Source of the DNA: Hydrogenimonas sp.
GTDB lineage: Bacteria > Campylobacterota > Campylobacteria > Campylobacterales > Hydrogenimonadaceae
NCBI GenBank assembly: GCA_021647345.1
Contig: JAKIUX010000003.1
Coordinates: 1-17,692, forward strand
Direction: 5' to 3'
DNA length: 17,692 nt
Shown: piece after piece, positions 1 through 6,092 of the stretch
How positions within the stretch are numbered: the first letter of the stretch is position 1
Layout: each line of letters starts with the position of its first letter
Made by a program: the position numbers and the translations under genes
The notes under the pieces: model-generated
What the model saw: only the letters and a program-made list of their open reading frames with translations
What the model was told of the DNA's origin: nothing
Databases searched by the model: none

Positions 1-92
1 AACGGCTTCGCTATGGTATTACGGAATTTCGATGAAATTTCAACCATTACGCTGCAGATGTTCGCAGAATAGTTTTTTCAGAGGGTTCAATT
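1..92 (+). repeat. Intergenic structured repeat, copy 1 (left part cut off by window start)
   Basis: This stretch is a diverged copy of the element at 12909-13034. The core at 10-53 aligns without gaps to 12950-12993, with 33 of 44 bases identical by eye. The core folds into an 8-bp hairpin with a 3-nt loop (23-30 with 34-41), held by a second 5-bp helix (13-17 with 43-47). The right end, a T-run followed by a purine-rich stretch and AATT at 89-92, matches the right terminal inverted repeat of the other copy. The left arm lies outside the window. It sits downstream of the minus-strand tRNA-Leu gene. I see no coding potential. It could be a MITE-like element or a conserved structured RNA; I cannot tell which from two copies. 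Confidence 0.75.
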
Positions 93-157
93 AGAGGCTT
101 TGGATATATAACGAAAGATATGTGTTAGGTTGAATGTCAGTTCGAAGTAGATAATAA

Positions 158-244
158 TGGTGCGGACAAGAGGACTTGAACCTCCACGGGCTAATGCCCA
201 CTAGAACCTGAATCTAGCGCGTCTACCAATTCCGCCATGTCCGC
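158..244 (-). tRNA. tRNA-Leu(CAG)
   Basis: On the minus strand an 87-nt tRNA runs from 244 to 158. Acceptor halves GCGGACA and TGTCCGC pair over 7 bp. The anticodon stem CTAGA/TCTAG encloses loop TTCAGGT, giving anticodon CAG. A long variable arm (class II tRNA) with GGGC/GCCC pairing follows, and the T-arm carries GTTCAAGTC. Discriminator A and CCA are encoded at 161-158. A possible -10 box (TATACT, minus strand, 264-259) lies about 15 nt before the mature 5' end, but no good -35 is visible. The gene stands alone, divergent from hisD. Confidence 0.95.
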
Positions 245-330
245 TCGAAAGCGTTGCAAGTATACAAAAGCGTACTTAAATAATAGTTTAAATACAATAG
301 CGTAAATGAAAGATTCTGTAAGGGAAAGTT

Positions 331-1620
331 ATGATCGTTTTACGAAGCTGCGATGAAAATTTCAAGCAGAAGTTCGACGAGCTTCTCGGTCGAGGTGCTA
401 TGGATATGGAGCATGTATCTAGCATAGTGGCAGGGATAATAAAAGAGATCAAGCAAGAGGGGAACGAGGCTCTAAGAAGGCATATAGCCAAATTCGATAG
501 TTGGGAGCCCTCTGCAGATGAAGAATTTCAGGTCGACGTTGATAATATGAAGAGGGCTTACGATGATCTAGATACAGATCTTAAAGATGCCCTTCACCTC
601 GCTTTTGAGAGAATTAAAAGCTATCACGAGAAGCAGATACCGAAAAGCTGGTTCGATTTTGACGATAGAGGCAATATGCTTGGGCAGAAGGTTACGCCGG
701 TTGATAGAGCCGGTCTTTATATACCTGGAGGAAAAGCGGCATACCCAAGTTCGCTTTTGATGAACGCAATTCCGGCGATAGTGGCGGGCGTGAAGGAGAT
801 TGTTGTTACGACTCCTGCGCCAGATAACGAGATTAACCATCTGCTTCTTGCCGCGGCCCACCTTTGCGGCATAAAGAAGATATTCAAAGTTGGAGGAGCG
901 AGTGCGATAGCCGCGATGGCATACGGTACCGAAACGATTCCCAAGGTAGATGTTATAACAGGCCCGGGAAATATCTTTGTGGCTACCGCTAAGAAGATGG
1001 TTTACGGCGACGTAAATATCGATATGATAGCGGGCCCGAGCGAGATAGGAATCCTTGCCGATGAGAGCGCCATTGCGGAGTATATAGCTATCGATCTTCT
1101 CTCACAAGCCGAACATGACGAGATGGCGAGCTCCATCTTGATCACACCTTCGCCCAAGCTCGCCGAAAGTGTCAGAGAGACAATATATATTGAGCTTAGC
1201 AAGCTAGACAGAGAGCTTATAGCAAGAAAGTCTATAGAGGAGCGCGGAGCCGTAATAGTGACGGAAACTATGGATGAGGCGATAGAGCTGATGAATCGGA
1301 TCGCTCCTGAACATCTTGAAGTTGTCACCGTCAACCCTTTCGAACTGCTGCCCAAGATCAGACACGCCGGTGCCATTTTCCTTGGAGCTTTTACCCCAGA
1401 GCCGATAGGAGATTACATGGCCGGTCCGAATCATACCTTACCCACAGGCGGAACGGCTAAGTTCTATTCGCCTTTGAGTACTGAAAACTTCATAAAAAAG
1501 TCCTCCATTATCGCTATGAGTGAAGAGGGGATTAATGAAATAGGAGAAGCGTGCGCACTCCTTGCAAAAACTGAGGGGCTTACTGCCCACGAGAAGTCTG
1601 TAAAGATAAGATTGAAATAG
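331..1620 (+). CDS. hisD: Histidinol dehydrogenase
   Basis: HisD carries out the last two steps of histidine synthesis, oxidising L-histidinol through histidinal to L-histidine with two NAD+ in the cytoplasm. The 429-residue product matches the usual length. Visible signatures are GLYIPGGKAAYPSS, the nucleotide-fold stretch TGPGNIFVATAKK, AGPSEIGI and GPNHTLPTGG. Residues matching the zinc ligands of the family are Gln259, His262 (in SQAEHDE), Asp361 and His420. The Glu-His catalytic pair is Glu327-His328 (PEHLE). The ATG at 331 follows a purine-rich AAGGGA about 6 nt upstream. A weak -10-like TACAAT at 293-298 is the only promoter hint. No other his gene is nearby, so the pathway is scattered in this genome. 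The kinase gene starts 39 nt downstream with no clear terminator between, so read-through is possible. Confidence 0.97.
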   Translation: MIVLRSCDENFKQKFDELLGRGAMDMEHVSSIVAGIIKEIKQEGNEALRRHIAKFDSWEPSADEEFQVDVDNMKRAYDDLDTDLKDALHLAFERIKSYHEKQIPKSWFDFDDRGNMLGQKVTPVDRAGLYIPGGKAAYPSSLLMNAIPAIVAGVKEIVVTTPAPDNEINHLLLAAAHLCGIKKIFKVGGASAIAAMAYGTETIPKVDVITGPGNIFVATAKKMVYGDVNIDMIAGPSEIGILADESAIAEYIAIDLLSQAEHDEMASSILITPSPKLAESVRETIYIELSKLDRELIARKSIEERGAVIVTETMDEAIELMNRIAPEHLEVVTVNPFELLPKIRHAGAIFLGAFTPEPIGDYMAGPNHTLPTGGTAKFYSPLSTENFIKKSSIIAMSEEGINEIGEACALLAKTEGLTAHEKSVKIRLK

Positions 1621-1659
1621 AGCGTTACAGACTCAAGACATAACCAAAGAGGCTATATT

Positions 1660-3708
1660 ATGAGACAGTGGAGTTTCGATTTTCATGATCTGAAGGGGTT
1701 AGAGAAGTTCGCCGTCGAAAACTCTCTTGCCGAAAAAGAGCCTCTTTTGGTTCAGGTAAACTGCGGGAAGATATCTATTGAGAGTTTTGAATATGTCAGA
1801 GATGCGATAAAAAGAGTACTTCCAAATGCCATTATTGCCGGCGTAAGCAGTGTTATGCAGCAATATAACGGTGAATTCTACAATGATCATATCGTAATCT
1901 CCGTTACCCATTTCGAGAAGAGTAAAATATCACTATTTGAATACCTTTTTTCCGGTTCGGATGGCGAGTACGCTTTAGCAGCAGCTGCGATTTCTGCCCA
2001 AGTAAGGGAAGATACGAAAGGTATACTGCTTATAACCAATGCAGTAAAATTCAATATCGAGCGATTTATCAGAGAATGCAACCACCATATTCCGCATATA
2101 CCGATATTCGGAGGTATTGCATCAGACAACGAACCCTACGAAAATTTCACTATCTTCACTCAAAATCGTATTTTTCAGGAGGAGGGGTTAGCCGCTGTCA
2201 TTATGCATGGAGACTCCTTGAGTATTCAATGCAACCACTTTTTCGATTGGGTGCCCATCGGCAAAGAGTTTACCGTGACAAAAGCGGATGGCAGGTATCT
2301 TCAGGAGCTTGACGGAAAGCCTTTTAGAGATATCTACAGCAATTATTTCGGCCCGATGTGTGAAGAGAGGTTTCAAAAGATTACTCTTGCACACCCCCTT
2401 ATTAGAGATTCTAAAGAGTTTGGAAGTGTAGCTCGCGCTATGTTGAAATGGGATGGAGAAAAAGGTTTTTTCAGCGGAGAGTTCAGAGAGGGTGAAAAGG
2501 TGCAGATAGGCTTTGGACACTATAGGCGCATGGTAAACCATTATGAGGTGATACCGGAAGTTTATAAAAATCTTCCCGCAGAAGCGGCGTGGTTTTATAT
2601 CTGTATATCATATAGAAACGGTTATGAAGACATTTTGCGCCATGCTTATAAGTTTTTTAAAGAGAAGCATAAAATATATGCGATGATGAGTTTCGGGGAG
2701 TTTTGCCATATAGATGGCAAGAATAGTTATCAAAACTTTACATTAACGCGTGTAGCCCTTTCTGAAAGACCAGAAGCGAGACTTGAACTTAATAATTTAG
2801 TTCCTAAACTTGAGAGCAAAGATGAGCTTCTTGCGACGCTCTCTACGCTTGTTTCATCGAGTAGTCGTGAGATTATGAATCTCAACAGATACCTCGAGTC
2901 GGAAGTTGAAAAGAGAACCAAGGAGCTTGCGGAACTCAACGAGTCCCTTGAACGTAGAATCGCTCTTGAAGTTAAAAAGAATAGAGAGAAAGATAAACTT
3001 ATATACCATCAGTCAAAGCTTGCGTCGATGGGTGAAATGATAAACAACATTGCCCACCAGTGGCGGCAGCCGCTTAATATCATCGCTCTGGTTATGCAGG
3101 ATTTGAGTCTGAAAGCTCAAGTGGGAAATGTTTCAAAAGAGGCGATTATTCATGCCGAAAAGAAGATACACGAAACTCTAAAATATCTCTCCGATACTAT
3201 TGATGATTTTAGAAACTATGCGGCAAACGGTAAAGATTGTGAATATCAGGGTGCCTTCGAAGTGTGTAAAACTATCAGAGAGACAGCAAGGCTTATCTCT
3301 GTCGTATTGGAAGATGAAAATATACGGCTGAAGCTGATGCTGCCTTTAAAAGAGGCGATAGTTCAAGGAAGCCCTAATGACTTGAAACAGGTTCTTCTCA
3401 ATCTAATCTATAACTCTGTCGACGCCCTGAAGGAGAGAAAACCTCAAGAGCCGACAATAAAGATCGAAGTGAAATATAACGAGAGTGTAAACATAAGTGT
3501 AAGAGATAATGGCGGCGGAATAGATAAAAAGATAATAGATAAAATTTTCGAACCCTACTTTACTACCAAATATCAGTCAAGAGGTACAGGTTTAGGCCTT
3601 TATATGAGTAAAATGATAGTTGAAAAGAGGCTTTCTGGCAGAATAAGCGCCCGCAACACGAGTCGCGGGGCTCTGTTTTGGATAGAACTTCCCTTTTTTA
3701 GGGCTTGA
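1660..3708 (+). CDS. FIST-domain sensor histidine kinase
   Basis: A 682-residue soluble-looking sensor kinase with no obvious membrane segment. Residues about 25-210 resemble the FIST N domain (with VLPNAIIAGVSS and IPIFGGIASDNE) and about 215-380 the FIST C domain, an input module proposed to bind small ligands such as amino acids. A charged coiled coil spans about 405-455. The dimerisation/phosphoacceptor helix holds MGEMINNIAHQWRQPLN with candidate phospho-His466, an H-box form common in Campylobacterota kinases. The ATPase domain shows the N-box around Asn585 (NLIYNSVDAL), the G1 box DNGGGID at 616-622, the F-box FEPYFTTK and the G2 box GTGLGLYMSK. All catalytic boxes are intact, so it should be active. 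Its 3' end overlaps by 11 nt the 3' end of the opposing response regulator, its most likely partner by position. The ligand is unknown. Confidence 0.9.
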   Translation: MRQWSFDFHDLKGLEKFAVENSLAEKEPLLVQVNCGKISIESFEYVRDAIKRVLPNAIIAGVSSVMQQYNGEFYNDHIVISVTHFEKSKISLFEYLFSGSDGEYALAAAAISAQVREDTKGILLITNAVKFNIERFIRECNHHIPHIPIFGGIASDNEPYENFTIFTQNRIFQEEGLAAVIMHGDSLSIQCNHFFDWVPIGKEFTVTKADGRYLQELDGKPFRDIYSNYFGPMCEERFQKITLAHPLIRDSKEFGSVARAMLKWDGEKGFFSGEFREGEKVQIGFGHYRRMVNHYEVIPEVYKNLPAEAAWFYICISYRNGYEDILRHAYKFFKEKHKIYAMMSFGEFCHIDGKNSYQNFTLTRVALSERPEARLELNNLVPKLESKDELLATLSTLVSSSSREIMNLNRYLESEVEKRTKELAELNESLERRIALEVKKNREKDKLIYHQSKLASMGEMINNIAHQWRQPLNIIALVMQDLSLKAQVGNVSKEAIIHAEKKIHETLKYLSDTIDDFRNYAANGKDCEYQGAFEVCKTIRETARLISVVLEDENIRLKLMLPLKEAIVQGSPNDLKQVLLNLIYNSVDALKERKPQEPTIKIEVKYNESVNISVRDNGGGIDKKIIDKIFEPYFTTKYQSRGTGLGLYMSKMIVEKRLSGRISARNTSRGALFWIELPFFRA

Positions 3709-4252
3709 TGTTGTAGAAGGCTTTCAAAGCTCGAATGATCATCGCATTTTTGGAGATTCTCTCAACTTTGGCGTCTGCGTGCACTCTGTCGTAAAGATCC
3801 ATAGGCAGTGTGATTGAGAATGTTTTTGTCTCAATCTTCTTTCTCTTGGCGATTGTACTGTTTATGTTTTTGAGCAGATCTATGATCTTATTCGAATCGA
3901 TAGGCTTCTGAATGAAGCTGTCAACTCCGATTTTGATAGCTTCGGAGATTTTGTTCATATCGTTGCTGGCTGATATTATGACGATAATTTGGTCAGGCTT
4001 TATCTCACGGATCTTTCGTGCAAGCTCCAGACCATCCATTCCCGGAAGAATGATATCTATAAATACCCCATCCGGCTTCTTCTGCTTGTATATCGCAAGG
4101 GCTTCTTCAGCATTGGAAGCTGAGTCTACAGAGTTGAAGAAGTTGCCGAAAGTAGAGAGCATAAGCTCGTTGGCCTCCTTCTCATCTTCGACGACAAGAG
4201 CGTTAAGCTTTTTTGTCTCGTTCGCAATCTTCACGATATCGTTGTCTATCAT
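3698..4252 (-). CDS. Response regulator: CheY-like receiver with ribbon-helix-helix output domain
   Basis: A 184-residue response regulator. The receiver domain (about 16-132) has the acidic pair Glu22-Asp23 (LVVEDE), phospho-acceptor Asp66 (FIDIILPGMDG), Ser94 at the switch position and Lys116-Pro117 (QKP), so it should be phosphorylatable. After a short basic linker (AKRKK) the last about 42 residues read as a ribbon-helix-helix fold: a beta strand KTFSITLP, helix MDLYDRVHADAK, turn ERISKN, then helix AMIIRALKAFYN. This matches the Arc/CopG pattern in which the strand binds the major groove as a dimer. RHH output is rare among response regulators. The ATG at 4252 has AAAGGAG about 8 nt upstream. 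The upstream 179 nt (4253-4431) is AT-rich and must hold its promoter, but I could not place one firmly. It is convergent with the FIST kinase. Confidence 0.85.
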   Translation of the reverse strand: MIDNDIVKIANETKKLNALVVEDEKEANELMLSTFGNFFNSVDSASNAEEALAIYKQKKPDGVFIDIILPGMDGLELARKIREIKPDQIIVIISASNDMNKISEAIKIGVDSFIQKPIDSNKIIDLLKNINSTIAKRKKIETKTFSITLPMDLYDRVHADAKVERISKNAMIIRALKAFYNIKP

Positions 4253-4431
4253 GATGGACTCCTTTATAAATTATTGTTGCAATGTAATTGTAACCAATAA
4301 AAACATAAAGAAAAATTAACAAAGATAAATTCGTTAAAAATATTCAGCAACATAACATGATGACACAATAATGACATTATCACAAAATGGAATTAGGTTT
4401 TGTTTTGTAGAATGCTTTGCGTAGAGTATGA

Positions 4432-4508
4432 TGGCGCGGTGGACGAGACTCGAACTCGCGACCCCCGCCGTGACAGGGCGGTATTCTAACCAACTGAACT
4501 ACCACCGC
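4432..4508 (-). tRNA. tRNA-Asp(GTC)
   Basis: Minus strand, 77 nt. The acceptor GCGGTGG pairs with CCACCGC, anticodon stem CCGCC/GGCGG encloses loop CTGTCAC with anticodon GTC, and the T-loop is GTTCGAGTC. Discriminator G and CCA are encoded. It is the last gene of the Lys-Glu-Val-Asp cluster. No clear rho-independent terminator follows it. Confidence 0.96.
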
Positions 4509-4536
4509 ACCGTAGAATATGGTAAGAAGTTATAAA

Positions 4537-4612
4537 TGGTGGTCGCTAGTGGACTCGAACCACTGGCATCCACCTTGTAAGGGTGGCGCTCTACCAACTG
4601 AGCTAAGCGACC
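4537..4612 (-). tRNA. tRNA-Val(TAC)
   Basis: Minus strand, 76 nt. The acceptor GGTCGCT pairs with AGCGACC, anticodon stem CCACC/GGTGG encloses loop CTTACAA with anticodon TAC, and the T-loop is GTTCGAGTC. ACCA is encoded at the 3' end. It is third in the tRNA cluster, 8 nt after tRNA-Glu and 28 nt before tRNA-Asp. Confidence 0.96.
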
Positions 4613-4620
4613 TTGTTGTA

Positions 4621-4696
4621 TGGCGACCCCTAGAGGATTTGAACCTCTGTGTCCACCTTGAAAAGATGGCATCCTTGGCCACTAGATGAAGGGGTC
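4621..4696 (-). tRNA. tRNA-Glu(TTC)
   Basis: Minus strand, 76 nt. The acceptor GACCCCT pairs with AGGGGTC, the anticodon stem CCATC/GGTGG contains one T-G pair and encloses loop TTTTCAA with anticodon TTC, and the T-arm has GTTCAAATC. Discriminator G and CCA are encoded. Its charged form is also relevant to GatCAB, whose A subunit is encoded at 8958-10304. Confidence 0.94.
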
Positions 4697-4739
4697 ATAT
4701 GACCCTTACATTTGTAAACCTGTTGATCATGCAGATCGG

Positions 4740-4815
<76 letters not shown>

Positions 4816-4828
4816 GGTATCTTCTTTT

Positions 4829-4847
4829 ACGTTTATCTTGTAAACGT
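4829..4847 (-). other. Perfect hairpin in the leader of the tRNA operon
   Basis: ACGTTTA (4829-4835) and TAAACGT (4841-4847) form a perfect 7-bp inverted repeat around a 5-nt loop. On the minus strand it lies right at or just after the transcription start predicted from the -10 box at 4855-4860, so the primary tRNA transcript would begin with this hairpin. It may protect the 5' end or guide processing. That role is inference. Confidence 0.55.
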
Positions 4848-4854
4848 GAGCGAA

Positions 4855-4883
4855 ATTATAGGAAAAAACCGTAAGCTTGTCAA
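4855..4883 (-). promoter_or_regulatory. Consensus sigma-70 promoter of the tRNA-Lys-Glu-Val-Asp operon
   Basis: Read on the minus strand, TTGACA (4883-4878) is followed by exactly 17 nt and then TATAAT (4860-4855). Both hexamers match the sigma-70 consensus perfectly at optimal spacing. The box ends about 40 nt before the mature 5' end of tRNA-Lys and starts 17 nt after the cinA stop codon. A strong stable-RNA promoter fits this position. Confidence 0.9.
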
Positions 4884-4899
4884 GACAAAGGCGCCGAAT

Positions 4900-5985
4900 T
4901 TAGAATAGTTCATCTGAAGCGACCTGAAAAAGGAGCTTGTAGGCGTACAGTGTGCTCTGCTCCTGAATATAGTTTCGATCCCCTTCGAAGTAGAGGGCTT
5001 CTACTATAGTATGAGTTTCGCTTTGCGCGCCGATTATGACAGTGCCTACAGGTTTTTCAGAAGTGCCTCCGCCGGGTCCGGCTATGCCGCTGACAGCCAA
5101 TGCGTAGTCGGCTGAGGCTATACTTCTGGCTCCAGTTAGCATCTGCTCTACGCACTCTTTGCTCACGGCGCCATACTTTTGCAGAATATCTTTTTCTACA
5201 CCGAGCCACCCAGCTTTTAAGGCGTTTGAGTATGTAACCAAAGAGCCCCTGAATATTGCCGATGATCCAGGCTCGGAAGTGAGTTTCGCCGCGACTCTTC
5301 CGCCTGTGCAGCTTTCGGCGAAAGTTACACTCTTGCCCGCTTTAGATAGTCTATGTATTAGGTATGCAAATATGTTTGTAGACTCTATGACCCTATCGCC
5401 AAGAAGCTGTTTAACCCCTTTTAGAAAGTTTCCTAAGTTTCCAAACTTTTTTGCACTGCACTCAACCTTTAGCCACCCTTGGGTCAGAGGGGTGGTGCCA
5501 AACTCTACTTCGCAGCTTTTGGATATGGGGTCTAGCAGTGCATGGGCCCCCTCTTCATCCATATTGAAGATATGTATAATACTCTCTTTCTCTCCCTCCC
5601 CTATCAGAAAGATAGGAACGGTTTTGCCCGGTTCGGCCATAACTACGTTGACAGATGAGTTATCATGGCGAAGCAAAAAACTGTTGTCATCATATATTTC
5701 ACTCTTGGATGGAATCAATATATTCTCTTTAAGTACAAGCGAATCCCCGGTCATCGTTGCGAGCAGCTTGCTAACCGGTGCGAAAGCTTTTCTGTTGGCA
5801 ACTACTACAAGGTTGTTCCGCTCATCCAAAAGCTCCTGAACAACCGTCAAAGTTTCACTGCCGGTTTCGGGAATTTTGACAATATGCTCCAAAAAACCTA
5901 GATGTTCCAGTTCTCGCTCCACATACTCCATGAATGGCCGGTTGAGATAGAGGTTTTTTCCAATTACAATTAATCTGTTTTTCAT
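4900..5985 (-). CDS. cinA: CinA-family protein with intact nicotinamide-nucleotide amidase (PncC) domain and degenerate N-terminal domain
   Basis: A 361-residue protein. The C-terminal PncC domain (about 205-361) hydrolyses nicotinamide mononucleotide to nicotinate mononucleotide in pyridine nucleotide recycling. It has FAESCTGG with Ser225, TYSNALKAGWLGV with Tyr252 and Lys257, and SGIAGPGGGTSEKPVGTV at 299-316. The N-terminal domain lines up with the MoCF-like domain of full CinA, but the usual GDELL segment reads GKNLYLN (9-15) and the GGLGPT loop is replaced around 59-70, so its pyrophosphatase activity is probably lost. The frame stays open upstream to 6132, but that would run into ileS. 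The ATG at 5985 has GGGAGG (6000-5995) 9 nt upstream and starts at the conserved beta strand, so I chose it. The family is about 410 residues when complete. It is transcribed divergently from ileS. Confidence 0.9.
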   Translation of the reverse strand: MKNRLIVIGKNLYLNRPFMEYVERELEHLGFLEHIVKIPETGSETLTVVQELLDERNNLVVVANRKAFAPVSKLLATMTGDSLVLKENILIPSKSEIYDDNSFLLRHDNSSVNVVMAEPGKTVPIFLIGEGEKESIIHIFNMDEEGAHALLDPISKSCEVEFGTTPLTQGWLKVECSAKKFGNLGNFLKGVKQLLGDRVIESTNIFAYLIHRLSKAGKSVTFAESCTGGRVAAKLTSEPGSSAIFRGSLVTYSNALKAGWLGVEKDILQKYGAVSKECVEQMLTGARSIASADYALAVSGIAGPGGGTSEKPVGTVIIGAQSETHTIVEALYFEGDRNYIQEQSTLYAYKLLFQVASDELF

Positions 5986-6009
5986 TTTCAAGAGCCTCCC
6001 GTTTACACC

Positions 6010-6018
6010 ATTATACCA
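6010..6018 (-). promoter_or_regulatory. Extended -10 promoter of cinA
   Basis: On the minus strand this reads TGGTATAAT, a consensus -10 with the TGn extension, about 25 nt before the start codon at 5985. No good -35 is visible at 16-18 nt, which the extension can compensate for. The same nine bases occur before the ThiF-like gene. Confidence 0.65.
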
Positions 6019-6060
6019 AAGCAGAGCGCTTGAATCAGCCCTTTTTAATGCCCTTTTAAA

Positions 6061-6066
6061 TATAAT
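6061..6066 (+). promoter_or_regulatory. Probable -10 box of ileS
   Basis: TATAAT lies 26 nt before the ileS ATG and would give a leader of about 20 nt containing the CGGAG ribosome site. The -35 region at the right spacing is poor, so the call rests on the perfect -10 and its position in the divergent cinA-ileS gap. Confidence 0.5.
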
Positions 6067-6092
6067 AGGCCAATTTTTATCCGGAGTATTCA

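Noticed and set aside
3660..3740. A terminator between the convergent kinase and regulator genes
   Set aside because: The stop codons overlap and no stem followed by a T-run is visible on either strand near the ends.
4253..4431. A possible sigma-54 site before the response regulator (minus-strand TGG...TTGCA)
   Set aside because: The GG and GC elements are three nt too far apart for a -24/-12 promoter. The AT-rich gap otherwise shows only a short palindrome (4368-4380) of doubtful meaning.
5159..5839. A 226-codon open frame on the plus strand opposite cinA
   Set aside because: It is fully antisense to the conserved PncC and N-terminal domains of cinA, has Ser/Leu/Pro-rich shadow composition and no ribosome site.
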